From an uncultured Saprospiraceae bacterium (lineage in GTDB: Bacteria; Bacteroidota; Bacteroidia; Chitinophagales; Saprospiraceae), in contig CALIAU010000011.1 of the NCBI GenBank assembly GCA_938045585.1, positions 124,001-188,000 of the forward strand: DNA of 64,000 nucleotides. The letters run 5' to 3'. Of this stretch, positions 27,993 through 36,455 are shown piece by piece (positions within the stretch are counted from its first letter, which is position 1; each line of letters starts with the position of its first letter). The notes under the pieces are model-generated. The model was not told the origin of the DNA, did not search any database, and saw only the letters and a program-made list of their open reading frames with translations. The position numbers were made by a program, and so were the translations under genes.

Positions 27993-28340
27993 ATGAATAT
28001 TAAAAACATCATAGTTGCCATCTGTAGTCTTATGTTTTTTATGATCGGTGCAGACAAATTTTTGAACTTTTTGGAGCCTCCCTGTTCACTAATGACGAGT
28101 ATTTCACCTATCATTTGGAAAGTGCTTGGTGTCTTACAATTGCTTGCGGGTGTTCTTATTTGGCTACCTAGTACAAGAAAATATGTTGTTGGTTTTTTTA
28201 CTGTGTTTATGATTGTATTTTCAATAGTCCATTTAGTACAGGGTACTACTGATGTAGGCGGTGCAGCATTTATGGCATGTTTGCTTGGACTATTAGTCTG
28301 GGATCCGCCATTCTTGGGAGGGAAGACGAATGGACAATAA
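27993..28340 (+). CDS. DoxX-like small membrane protein
   Basis: A 115-aa membrane protein with about four hydrophobic segments. The ATG at 27993 begins MNIKNIIVAICSLMFF with the MIGADKFLNF segment typical of DoxX-like proteins. A longer open frame from 27885 starts in the terminator hairpin and is rejected. DoxX-like proteins are poorly defined and sometimes linked to redox enzymes or stress. It overlaps the alpha/beta hydrolase start by 11 bp, so the two are one transcription unit. Confidence 0.7.
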   Translation: MNIKNIIVAICSLMFFMIGADKFLNFLEPPCSLMTSISPIIWKVLGVLQLLAGVLIWLPSTRKYVVGFFTVFMIVFSIVHLVQGTTDVGGAAFMACLLGLLVWDPPFLGGKTNGQ

Positions 28341-29253
28341 AGGAGCAATGAGAAATTGGAATTTAAATATTGCTGCTTATAGATCGTTTAAGCTAGTTTT
28401 AATTTGTGGACTTATTTATTTGTTTCCGATTTGTAAGGAAGGGCATGCGACAGCTATAGACTCCATAAAAATTGAACATCTTAGTTTTGAAAGCGAAGGA
28501 GTAGATTTAGTTGGAACACTTTTCCAACCAATGAATGCATATGCAGCATTAATTGTTGTGCATAGTTCAGACCCAGTGCCAAGAATGACTGAGTTTGCTC
28601 AACAATTAGCAAAAAGAGGAATTTCGGTTTTAACCTATGATAAACGGGGTGTTGGCGAATCAGGAGGAACGTATGTAGGACCTCAAGTTGGAACAAATAA
28701 TATTAGTCCTGAGAATCTAAATTTACTGGCGAAAGATGCAAGTGCTGCAGTACATACAATGCAAGAATATACTTCGCATATCCCAATTGGTCTGATTGGG
28801 TTCAGTCAAGCAGGATGGATAATTCCTATAACAGCAGCCCAGAATCCTATAATCGATTTCATGGTTTTGTTTAGTTGTCCAACAATTATAACTCTTGAGC
28901 AATTAAGGTTTCAATTTTATACCAATGGGGATAAGGAATTTTGGGAAGAGCATACAGAAGAGGAAGTGCGCTACCATATTAAAAATGATCATGATCGGTA
29001 TCAGTTTGTAGATACTGATCCAAAACTGACTCTAGAAACTCTATCAATTCCTGGTCTTTGGCTGTTTGGAGAGAAAGATATTCAAATCCCAGTAAAATTA
29101 GGAATTGAACATTTGAATGTACTGAAGTCCAAAGGGAAAGCATATGAGTATTGTTTGTTTTCAAATCTAGGACATAACGTCGCGTTTTCAGATTCTAATG
29201 AACCATTAGATATTGCAATCCAATGGATAAAATTGCATGTAATAAAACTGTGA
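28330..29253 (+). CDS. Exported alpha/beta hydrolase
   Basis: A 307-aa serine hydrolase. An uncleaved or signal-like hydrophobic segment spans ~20-35. The catalytic domain shows the oxyanion region VVHSSDPVPR, TYDKRGVGESGG, the nucleophile elbow GFSQAGW with the Ser, and a late Asp (LWLFGEKDIQIP) and His (SNLGHNVAF). These give a complete triad. Related proteins are annotated as esterases or peptidase-like hydrolases (Hydrolase_4/DLH type); the substrate cannot be read. It shares an 11-bp overlap with the DoxX-like gene. The ATG at 28348 (MRNWNLN) is an alternative start. Confidence 0.8.
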   Translation: MDNKGAMRNWNLNIAAYRSFKLVLICGLIYLFPICKEGHATAIDSIKIEHLSFESEGVDLVGTLFQPMNAYAALIVVHSSDPVPRMTEFAQQLAKRGISVLTYDKRGVGESGGTYVGPQVGTNNISPENLNLLAKDASAAVHTMQEYTSHIPIGLIGFSQAGWIIPITAAQNPIIDFMVLFSCPTIITLEQLRFQFYTNGDKEFWEEHTEEEVRYHIKNDHDRYQFVDTDPKLTLETLSIPGLWLFGEKDIQIPVKLGIEHLNVLKSKGKAYEYCLFSNLGHNVAFSDSNEPLDIAIQWIKLHVIKL

Positions 29254-29278
29254 AAAAAGAATATGAGAAGAGCGAAGA

Positions 29279-29728
29279 CTACTCCTTATTTAAAGAAATG
29301 ATCATATCTGAATAAGGAGATAAATGGCTGCCATTTTGTATCAAGCGAATTTCAGTTGCATTCCGATGTGCATCGGATGTTTGATCACCAAATTCGACTT
29401 CATATATCTCTCCACTTATAGAGAGTGTAAACATTTTACATTTGGTAAATCCACAGTTGATGTCTTCCTCACTTAGGTTCCATGTCCCAGACCCTACTTG
29501 TAATGCACCATTTCGAGAAAAAGAGAAAAGTGCTTCGCGATTGCTTTCAAATGTAAACGTACCTTCTGTATTCTCTTCGGTTATATTTTCAGTAGAATTA
29601 TATAACTGTATTTCAGTCACATTCCAAATTCCTGTTAAAGAATCTTGGGCTGAGTTTAAGGAATTGCCACATGCTATAATTATGGTACTAACTACTAAAC
29701 ATAGTAAAAACAAAAGATTTCTATTCAT
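29279..29728 (-). CDS. Small lipoprotein, lipocalin-like
   Basis: A 149-aa lipoprotein with a clear lipobox (TIIIAC, Cys20). The mature part fits the short lipocalin-like Bacteroidetes fold: LTGIWNVTEI at the start, FTFESNREALFSFSRNGAL, GSGTWNLSEEDINC, then a terminal strand. It is a single gene, convergent with the hydrolase. Function unknown; a small ligand-binding or envelope role is inferred. Confidence 0.7.
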   Translation of the reverse strand: MNRNLLFLLCLVVSTIIIACGNSLNSAQDSLTGIWNVTEIQLYNSTENITEENTEGTFTFESNREALFSFSRNGALQVGSGTWNLSEEDINCGFTKCKMFTLSISGEIYEVEFGDQTSDAHRNATEIRLIQNGSHLSPYSDMIISLNKE

Positions 29729-29761
29729 ATCTAAAATTATAAAGACTTATACCATGAACAT

Positions 29762-29792
29762 AAAAAAAGCGAGAAATTTCTTTCTCGCTTTT
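29762..29792 (-). terminator. Strong symmetric terminator hairpin
   Basis: Perfect 12-pair stem AAAAGCGAGAAA/TTTCTCGCTTTT with a 4-nt loop. On the minus strand it is followed by TTTTTTT, so it mainly terminates leftward transcription. It lies 33 bp upstream of the lipoprotein gene, and no annotated gene ends just before it on the minus strand. Confidence 0.7.
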
Positions 29793-30347
29793 ATTGACTA
29801 ATGTAATTTAAACTGTTCAATTCCTTTTGCTCTAAAAGTTGACTAAGCATTGTTAGCCGGTAGTTGTGGTATTGATCTCATTGACTTGTTTTTAAAGGAG
29901 TTGTTAAAAAAAATAATGTTCTACCTATAAGACGCATCTTAGGACACTTACCCTCATCTTTAAAGATGGATTATAGCTAGAATGTCAACTATTTGGCATT
30001 TAACAAAAAAAAAAAGCGAGGAATTAACCTCGCTTAACTGTTTAAAGTAAAAAGTGTTATTAATCGACCTAATTTTGGTCATTAATCATTAAATTTTCTT
30101 GGGCGAAAATTTATCTTAATCTTAAATCAATTATAAGACACTTTATTTTTAACCCTACCCCTATGTCCAGAAATTTTATATTTTTTTGTGCGTATGTAGA
30201 TTAGATGCTTTTATTGGAAATCCCTGATTTAAGCAGAATTATATATCCCTAAAGTCTATCTAGTGGAATAAAAGTTGGGAAATCAAGATAATACCTAATT
30301 TTATTCCTAAGTTCTAATGTACTCAGCTAAGAATGGTAATTTTCGTA
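29793..30347. other. 555-bp intergenic region holding two leftward terminators and no clear gene
   Basis: Bounded by the 29762 terminator and the M42 gene stop. Only a 19-codon minus-strand frame is seen (29850 to 29791, beginning MLSQLLEQKE), ending at the edge of the 29762 hairpin. A small RNA or a short peptide transcript between the two terminators is possible; nothing recognisable. Confidence 0.3.
30005..30035 (-). terminator. Leftward intrinsic terminator downstream of the M42 gene
   Basis: AAGCGAGG-aattaa-CCTCGCTT with an 11-base A tract on the plus strand, which is a T run after the hairpin on the minus strand. It is 313 bp past the M42 peptidase stop, leaving an unusually long 3' tail or a separate short transcript. 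Confidence 0.65.
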
Positions 30348-31436
30348 TTACAGTTTATTAAAATATTTGAAATTATGACCGCTTTTTATAGCAAGTAGTG
30401 ATTCATACATGAGTTTAATTACATTCTCCACATCTGATTTTGCAGCCATTTCTACAGTCGTATGCATATAACGCAATGGTAAAGAAATTAATACGGATGG
30501 AACACCTCCATTAGAATATGCAAATGCATCTGTGTCAGTGCCAGTGGTGCGAGAAGACGCAGATCGTTGGAATGGAATCTTTTTCTTTTCTCCTGTTTTA
30601 ATAATTAAATCAAGTAGATTATTGTGCACAGCGGGTGCATATGTTAGACTTGGTCCAAGACCACATTTAGTATCTCCCTGCTTTTTTGCATCTACTAAGG
30701 GGGTAGAGGTATCATGACAAACATCAGTTATAATTGCTACATCTGGCTTAATTGTATCTGCGACCATTTGTGCACCACGTAAACCTATTTCTTCTTGTAC
30801 TGCGTTAACAACATATAAGGTGTACGGTAGTTTTTTCTTATTTGTCTTAAGCAATCGTGCTACTTCAGCTATGCAGAAGCCTCCCATCTTATTATCTAGT
30901 GCTCTTCCAGCATAATATTTCTTGTTGACTTCAATGAGTTCATCTTCATAGGTAATAACACAGCCTACATGAATACCCATTTTAAGTACTTCTTCCTTAT
31001 TTGCGGCACCTACATCAATAAAAATATTTTCAAGCGTTGGAGAAAGATTTGCATCCTTACCCTTACGTGTATGGATTGCAGGCCAACCAAAAAGACCTTT
31101 GACTATTCCTTTCTTTGTGTGAATATTAACGCGCTTGGAAGGGGCAATAATATGATCAGATCCACCATTTCTGATAACTTGAATATATCCTTTGTCAGAT
31201 ATGTAGTTTACAAACCAACTAATCTCATCTGCATGTGCTTCTATGACTACCTTGTACTTTTTCCCTGGGTTGATTATTCCATACGCTGTACCGTAGTTGT
31301 CTAGCTGCCACTCATCCACGTAAGGCTTGATATATCTCAGCCAGATCTTTTGACCTGATGCTTCAAATCCAGTTGGAGATGCATTATTAAGGTATTCGTA
31401 CAGAAATTTTTCTGATTTTTTATTGAGTGATGGCAT
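30348..31436 (-). CDS. M42 family metallopeptidase (glutamyl/leucyl aminopeptidase type)
   Basis: A 362-aa cytosolic di-metal aminopeptidase that would trim peptides after import. Ligand motifs are present: EAHADEI (H68, D70), RALDNKMGG with the bridging Asp, VQEEIGLRGA with the catalytic Glu pair, ITDVCHDTS, and the late YMHTTVE His. Length is typical, and members form dodecameric tetrahedral shells. It follows pyrE by only 3 bp on the same strand and is probably co-transcribed with it. Confidence 0.9.
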   Translation of the reverse strand: MPSLNKKSEKFLYEYLNNASPTGFEASGQKIWLRYIKPYVDEWQLDNYGTAYGIINPGKKYKVVIEAHADEISWFVNYISDKGYIQVIRNGGSDHIIAPSKRVNIHTKKGIVKGLFGWPAIHTRKGKDANLSPTLENIFIDVGAANKEEVLKMGIHVGCVITYEDELIEVNKKYYAGRALDNKMGGFCIAEVARLLKTNKKKLPYTLYVVNAVQEEIGLRGAQMVADTIKPDVAIITDVCHDTSTPLVDAKKQGDTKCGLGPSLTYAPAVHNNLLDLIIKTGEKKKIPFQRSASSRTTGTDTDAFAYSNGGVPSVLISLPLRYMHTTVEMAAKSDVENVIKLMYESLLAIKSGHNFKYFNKL

Positions 31437-31439
31437 GAA

Positions 31440-32081
31440 TTAGGACTTATTAAGATTAGAAAACCAATGTTCTGGATTACGGCTCCAATCGCTTAGAATT
31501 GAATGTTCCGCGGCGCTAATATAGTTTTTTTCCACGGCACAGTTTAAAAGTTCAGTATAATTTGTAATAGTCGAAAATGCACACTTATTTTCTTTAAAAG
31601 CATGAACTGACTTTTCAAAGCCATAGGTAAAAATAGCAACTACACCCAGTACCTCACAACCTACCTCTCTAACAGCTTGTACAGCTTGTAGAGCACTACC
31701 ACCAGTGGAAATGAGATCTTCTACCAGAAGTACTCTTTGTCCAGACTCCAATTTTCCCTCTATTTTATTTTGTCTGCCATGACCCTTCGCTTTAGATCTA
31801 ACATAGGCAAAGGGTTTGTTTAGCTTTTCTGCAAGCAAGAGTCCATGCGGAATGCCTGCTGTAGCAACCCCAGCAATAATATCTATGTTTTCATAGCTCT
31901 TTGATAGCTCTTCTAAGCCTGCACAAATTTCATTTCTAAGCTCAGGATAGGACAGACTTAAACGGTTGTCACAATAGATTGGTGAACGTAAACCAGAAGC
32001 CCAAGTAAAAGGCGTTTGGGGATTTAATTTTATTGCATTAATTTGCAGAAGTTTTTGCGCTATACGAATTGAGAAACTCAT
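31440..32081 (-). CDS. pyrE: Orotate phosphoribosyltransferase
   Basis: Transfers phosphoribose from PRPP to orotate in pyrimidine synthesis. The 213-aa protein has the N-terminal FTWASGLRSPIYCDNR substrate segment, the VRSKAKGHGRQNKIEG flexible loop and the PRPP motif VLLVEDLISTGGSAL. Length is normal. It heads the pyrE-M42 unit and is divergent from the Nudix gene with 30 bp between, so promoters overlap. Confidence 0.95.
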   Translation of the reverse strand: MSFSIRIAQKLLQINAIKLNPQTPFTWASGLRSPIYCDNRLSLSYPELRNEICAGLEELSKSYENIDIIAGVATAGIPHGLLLAEKLNKPFAYVRSKAKGHGRQNKIEGKLESGQRVLLVEDLISTGGSALQAVQAVREVGCEVLGVVAIFTYGFEKSVHAFKENKCAFSTITNYTELLNCAVEKNYISAAEHSILSDWSRNPEHWFSNLNKS

Positions 32082-32111
32082 GATTACAATCTATTTATAA
32101 AGGAAAGTCAA

Positions 32112-32747
32112 ATGTACAAAATCTACATAAATGAACAGGCTTTGATCCTTTGCTCGAATGAAGAATTAAAAGATATTCCGAAATCCAATTCTCACATAGT
32201 CAGTAAATACTTTGGAAAGAAGAAGTATTTATTGAATTACATAGATATGCTCGAGAAGGGCAGTAGCTTTTCTAATGTTATTATACATTCTGATGACTTT
32301 AAGCAACTCAAGAAAGATTTTAAGAGCTTATATATACGGTCAAAAGCGGGAGGTGGCGTTATTGTAAATGAGAAGAATGAAATCTTATTTATACACAGAA
32401 GAGGCTTCTGGGACTTACCCAAAGGTAAAATTGAGAAAGATGAGACAATTAAGGAATGCGCAATACGAGAAGTTAAAGAGGAGACAGGGATAAAAAAAGT
32501 AAAAGTAATTTCTCGCTTAACAGTCACACGGCATCAATATAGACAAAAAGGTATACGATACCTCAAATTTGTTCGTTGGTACATAATGGAGTCCAAAAGT
32601 CAAGAATTGATACCTCAATTAGAGGAGGATATTGAAAAAGCGACATGGATGACCTTGGAGAAATTTTATAGTAAATCTAGAAAAGTATACAAGAACATCA
32701 TCGACGTTTTGGATGTCTACGAAGAGTCTTTAAAAACAATAAGTTAA
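32112..32747 (+). CDS. Nudix hydrolase with N-terminal extension
   Basis: A 211-aa pyrophosphohydrolase. A complete Nudix box in the form G-x5-E-x7-RE-V-x-EE-x-G-I starts with GKIEKDE near residue 103, following the FWDLP strand. About 75 residues precede the Nudix fold, as in many Bacteroidetes homologues encoded next to pyrE. The likely substrate class is a nucleoside diphosphate derivative; the specific one is unknown. The downstream lipoprotein gene begins 6 bp later, so the two are probably co-transcribed. Confidence 0.9.
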   Translation: MYKIYINEQALILCSNEELKDIPKSNSHIVSKYFGKKKYLLNYIDMLEKGSSFSNVIIHSDDFKQLKKDFKSLYIRSKAGGGVIVNEKNEILFIHRRGFWDLPKGKIEKDETIKECAIREVKEETGIKKVKVISRLTVTRHQYRQKGIRYLKFVRWYIMESKSQELIPQLEEDIEKATWMTLEKFYSKSRKVYKNIIDVLDVYEESLKTIS

Positions 32748-32753
32748 TTAGAA

Positions 32754-33176
32754 ATGAGAATGATAAAATATCTATTATTATTTGTACTCACTATGAGTAT
32801 TATTAGTTGCAGTAAGAAAACAGCAGTAGAGGATCATACAAATGCAGAAGCGCAAGAAATTCCAAAAGGAGAACACATCCAAGGCAAACCAAGTAAAGGG
32901 AAGTCCATGGTGGATGATAGAATAGATAAAATGATTGATGTCATAGGAATGAATAGTGAAAAGGCCGAAAAGTTTAGAGAAATCGAAAAAAAATATAAGG
33001 AAAAACGGCTTGCATTGCGTGATGAAGATTTAGACCAAATGGCTAAACTAGAGAAAGCTCGAAATATGATGAATACTATGGATGCCGAATACAAGGACTT
33101 ACTTAGCGATGAGGAATATATGAAGTATCGAGGGATTATGAACTCTAAAATCCACACAGCACCAGCTCATCAGTAA
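32754..33176 (+). CDS. Small helical lipoprotein
   Basis: A 140-aa lipoprotein with lipobox MSIISC (Cys19). The mature part is highly charged and helical (residues ~60-125, REIEKKYKEKRLALRDEDLDQ), with a DEEYMKYRGIM ending. The length and pattern recall Spy/CpxP-like or LTXXQ-type periplasmic proteins of Bacteroidetes, but no LTxxQ motif is present. A second ATG at 32760 gives a slightly shorter signal. It lies 6 bp after the Nudix gene. Function unknown. Confidence 0.7.
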   Translation: MRMIKYLLLFVLTMSIISCSKKTAVEDHTNAEAQEIPKGEHIQGKPSKGKSMVDDRIDKMIDVIGMNSEKAEKFREIEKKYKEKRLALRDEDLDQMAKLEKARNMMNTMDAEYKDLLSDEEYMKYRGIMNSKIHTAPAHQ

Positions 33177-33780
33177 ACCTTTCTGATTACTTCTTTTTTT
33201 ATTTTATTTGAGTAAAACAGCTCCTAGTATATCTTGTTCGCTGTTCTATCAGCATGATATCTATGTTATTTGCTCTGCTTGATCAATCAATATTGGAATT
33301 GCAAACTAGAAGTCAAATTAGATTTGCTTTCGTCACATGAGAGCCTGACAAGTATTATATGCCTGAACACAAGATAGAAGTATTAGAATGGATCATTAAT
33401 TCAAATAATTTTTCTAATCAATGTTTACCTTTTACAAATTTGTAGCATATATAGTTGAGAAAGGCATAAAGATGTTTTTAAAGAAATTGAATTGTAATAT
33501 CTACTTAGATACGGAAAGAATACTACAGCAAATTTAAAGTCTACAAACTATGCAACGTTTTTGCTGGTATAGAGTATTATAAAGAAAGGAAGTATGTTGA
33601 AAAATCTCTTGTGTTTAAAATGACATATTTTAAGATTTATCGCATAAGCTGGTAACATTTTCGTTTTAAAAGAGATATATAAGAGAAACAATGAATATGA
33701 AAGATCATTTTACAAAGCAATAAATTTTACTAACAGTTTTTACCTAACCAGTTTTTACTAACCAATAAAATAACTTTAAA
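33177..33780. other. 604-bp intergenic region with possible decayed coding sequence
   Basis: No intact gene. Around 33507-33655 a plus-strand frame without ATG reads like protein (IRKEYYSKFKVYKLC, then IEYYKERKYVEKSL) and ends at TAA. Preceding pieces in other frames (from ATG 33359, beginning MPEHKIEVLEWI) also look coding. This may be a gene broken by frameshifts; it cannot be assigned. Confidence 0.3.
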
Positions 33781-33960
33781 ATGAAAAATCCTCTCAGTAT
33801 AGTATTTGCTTTGCTCGCTTGTCTAAGCATTTGCTTATCCTCATGTGCTAATAGGGGCACCGGCTGTTATGTTGACAGCGTTAAAAAGATTGAAATTGAA
33901 GACGTGCAGATTGTAAATACACATGCCGTTGAAAAAGAAATCGAACTAAACGCTGAATAG
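33781..33960 (+). CDS. 59-aa small lipoprotein
   Basis: A short gene of 59 codons plus stop. It encodes a signal with hydrophobic residues 5-19 and a lipobox LSSC (Cys22), followed by a short mature part with a further Cys29 (TGCYVDSV) and an acidic tail (KKIEIEDVQIV). It begins after the phrase AACCAATAAAATAACTTTAA, and the same AACCAATAAAA leader precedes the barrel gene 47 bp downstream. The pair is therefore likely co-expressed. Unknown function; possibly an accessory of the barrel. Confidence 0.65.
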   Translation: MKNPLSIVFALLACLSICLSSCANRGTGCYVDSVKKIEIEDVQIVNTHAVEKEIELNAE

Positions 33961-34007
33961 AAAAAGCAGCAATTAAGTCATTTATATAACCAATAAAAAA
34001 AGATAAC

Positions 34008-34646
34008 ATGAAAAATATACTTTTCGTACTGGGACTGCTATGTACATACAACATCACAGTCGCACAAACAACCTTAGGAATAAAATTAGATTATAGTACT
34101 GGACTCTCAAAGTCCAAAATGCTAGAACTTGATAAGGATAATCGTATTACGTATAACTTTAAGTATAAAGGACAGGAGAATGTCATATCCTTTGGACTTA
34201 GTTCAAGAACACAATTAGGTTCTTTCTTTTTTACGAAAGATGTGTTGTATCGGAAGACAACAAATACATTTGATCTTGAAAACTTTACCATAGAAGATGA
34301 CATCTATCAGCGTAGTGTGTCAGAAACAATGCACCAAATTATAGCACCAATTTCCGCTGGTATTGAAGTTGGAGATATGTATTTTGGTGGTGGTCCTATC
34401 CTAAAATATGGATTGGATACAGAACGATCAGTTGAGTTGACAGAGGCATTTGTTATAAAGGATAGAAAATTTAGTGCAGCTTTCCAATTTATCGCTGGCT
34501 ACAAACTAAATAAACATATACACTTGGATGTAAAGTATGAAGCTGCTCTCAGTTCCATAGGTGACGGCTATTACTATAACTCTGAAAGAGTCAACTTTAA
34601 AACTCCTCCCAACATGGTTTCCTTAGGCTTGGGACTTTATTTCTAA
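34008..34646 (+). CDS. Small outer-membrane beta-barrel (PorT-like)
   Basis: A 212-aa protein with a signal peptide (cleavage after TVA-Q) and a mature domain of ~8 amphipathic strands. It begins TTLGIKLDYSTGLS and ends MVSLGLGLYF with the terminal Phe of outer-membrane barrels. Size and pattern match the outer-membrane-protein beta-barrel / PorT-like family. It is downstream of the 59-aa lipoprotein and ends at a strong terminator. No specific role can be read. Confidence 0.75.
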   Translation: MKNILFVLGLLCTYNITVAQTTLGIKLDYSTGLSKSKMLELDKDNRITYNFKYKGQENVISFGLSSRTQLGSFFFTKDVLYRKTTNTFDLENFTIEDDIYQRSVSETMHQIIAPISAGIEVGDMYFGGGPILKYGLDTERSVELTEAFVIKDRKFSAAFQFIAGYKLNKHIHLDVKYEAALSSIGDGYYYNSERVNFKTPPNMVSLGLGLYF

Positions 34647-34670
34647 AATCATTTCCTATTATTCATAGAT

Positions 34671-34708
34671 AACTGATCATGAAATGTCATGGTCAGTTAT
34701 TTTTTTTT
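34671..34708 (+). terminator. Intrinsic terminator of the lipoprotein/barrel pair
   Basis: 12-pair stem AACTGATCATGA/TCATGGTCAGTT (one G-T pair), short loop, then an eight-T run, 25 bp after the barrel stop. Confidence 0.8.
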
Positions 34709-35264
34709 GAATTAAATTCTCTTATCATTGAGAAGTGGTCTATTTTTAATGCCTTAAATGAGAAGATAATAGACTATAAATCTAATCTGATTAAACATCG
34801 AATGAAGCGAGTTTAATGCTCAGATAGGAGGGAACAACTCTAGCGATTAGCTTTTTTAATATATGCAACTCCTATGATGTAAATAGCAAACTACTTTTGT
34901 TTTGCCCGCATATCAAAGAAGTCCAGTCTCCTTATGTCAAAATTCAAAATCACTATTTAAGCACCATATATATACATAAGTCCTCCACTTATGAAAATAT
35001 ATTAGCATATTTAATATATGTTATTTTTGAAATGTCAATTTTTTTACCTAATTTCATTATTAAGATCGATTAGGTCAACCTCCACTTTTCAAACCCTTAA
35101 GGAATTTTAACTTGTTAATGTGTATTCATATGATTATATGAGTACCTCACCTTTGTAACTTTTTATTCTTAGAAATATTGAGAAAGTTTTCTACTGCGGA
35201 GTACTGCGGTATGTGTTTTAGTATGCACTTATTTGAATTCTTTTTTGTGAACAAATATTTAACT
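34709..35264. other. 556-bp AT-rich intergenic region
   Basis: No ORF or RNA is recognised. It contains very AT-rich tracts upstream of the T9SS protein. An open frame starting at 35178 runs into that gene but lacks a signal peptide at its N-terminus. Confidence 0.4.
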
Positions 35265-36374
35265 ATGAATAAATTTTATTTCTTCTATTTAGTTTTGATA
35301 GGGACTATGTTTTTTAATGTTGAACTTGTGGGTCAGTTACAAGACCGACTGTATGCAGGCCTTAATAATGGGGGTACCAATTTAGAAATATGCTACTCGG
35401 TCAAGAATACATCTCAGAATAACTTAGCCCTGACTTCAGGTAGTGAAAATCAGATAACCATACTATATGGATCTGCTCCGCTGAATGGTTATTTTACTCT
35501 TCCAAACTCCTGCTTAGAAATTCTAAATTACAATGTAGTAAGTGCGCATCCAGATTTAGATGCGGATAGCTTTGATAGTTTCGAAACGGAAGAAAAGTTT
35601 TTATGGTTTAGTTTTAAATCTGAGAATGATCTAAATATCCCAATTGATATTGAAGTAGAGTTATTTTGTTTTAACTGGACAGTAGAAAATAATGCCTGTT
35701 CAGAATTAGTATATTGGACGTTTTGCGACGAAGAAGTACCTGATACGTATTATAATGACTTTGGGATATTTCCTTTGGGTTCTGATTGTACAGAAGGAGA
35801 TCCACAATCTGCAATTACTCAATTTATCTTACCTGTAGTCTTGTCAAATTTTACTGCTGAGCGTGTAGGTCAAAACAATCAAATTTCTTGGTCAACTGAG
35901 TCAGAAATTAACAATGATTACTTTACCCTGCAAAGATCAAGGGATGGAATAACTTATGAAACTATCGCGCAGATAGCATCTAAGGGTAATCTTAACAAGT
36001 CTACAAATTATACCTACTTAGATAAAGAACTAGCCTATGGTCAAACCTACTATTATCGACTAAGCCAGTACGATATAGATGGAACTATAACGAAATTTCC
36101 TAAAGTACTTAGCATGAAAGGCTTGGCAGCACTGGAAAATGAATTCAATATATTCCCTTTGCCAGTTCAGGATGAATTTCATTTTAATTTTGAAAACAAA
36201 GATGGAAAAAGCTTTCAACTTATGCTTGTTGATATGAGAGGTAAGCTTGTGTTTGAAAGAACATTCGCCTCAGATATAAGATTAATAAATATATCTGAAT
36301 TAAAGAGTGGTATGTACAATGCTCTGATCGTGAAAGAGGATGAAACTCTCAAACAAAAGTTTTTGAAAATATAA
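35265..36374 (+). CDS. Secreted protein with T9SS type A sorting domain
   Basis: A 369-aa exported protein. The start is placed at ATG 35265, which begins a signal peptide (MNKFYFFYLVLIGTMFF, cleavage after LVG-Q); upstream codons are rejected because they precede the signal. The mature N-terminal ~170 residues are an unrecognised beta-domain with several Cys. Residues ~190-285 form the stalk module common before T9SS tails: LPVVLSNFTAER, ISWSTESEINNDYF, YYYRLSQYDIDG. The tail FPLPVQDEFHFNF...MLVDMRGK...LKQKFLKI is a type A sorting domain, so the protein would cross the outer membrane by T9SS. The stalk is closely similar to that of the metzincin at 50819. No enzymatic motif is seen. Confidence 0.75.
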   Translation: MNKFYFFYLVLIGTMFFNVELVGQLQDRLYAGLNNGGTNLEICYSVKNTSQNNLALTSGSENQITILYGSAPLNGYFTLPNSCLEILNYNVVSAHPDLDADSFDSFETEEKFLWFSFKSENDLNIPIDIEVELFCFNWTVENNACSELVYWTFCDEEVPDTYYNDFGIFPLGSDCTEGDPQSAITQFILPVVLSNFTAERVGQNNQISWSTESEINNDYFTLQRSRDGITYETIAQIASKGNLNKSTNYTYLDKELAYGQTYYYRLSQYDIDGTITKFPKVLSMKGLAALENEFNIFPLPVQDEFHFNFENKDGKSFQLMLVDMRGKLVFERTFASDIRLINISELKSGMYNALIVKEDETLKQKFLKI

Positions 36375-36403
36375 GAACGGCTTTCATTTTAGTCTAAAGA
36401 GTG

Positions 36404-36436
36404 TGACCCTGTATTGCAAAGTATAATATAGGGTCA
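36404..36436. terminator. Hairpin between convergent genes
   Basis: TGACCCTGTATT pairs with AATATAGGGTCA (one G-T pair) over a 9-nt loop. It lies between the T9SS gene and rarA and could serve both directions, though T runs are weak. Confidence 0.5.
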
Positions 36437-36455
36437 TTCTCAAAAATTCTTCACA

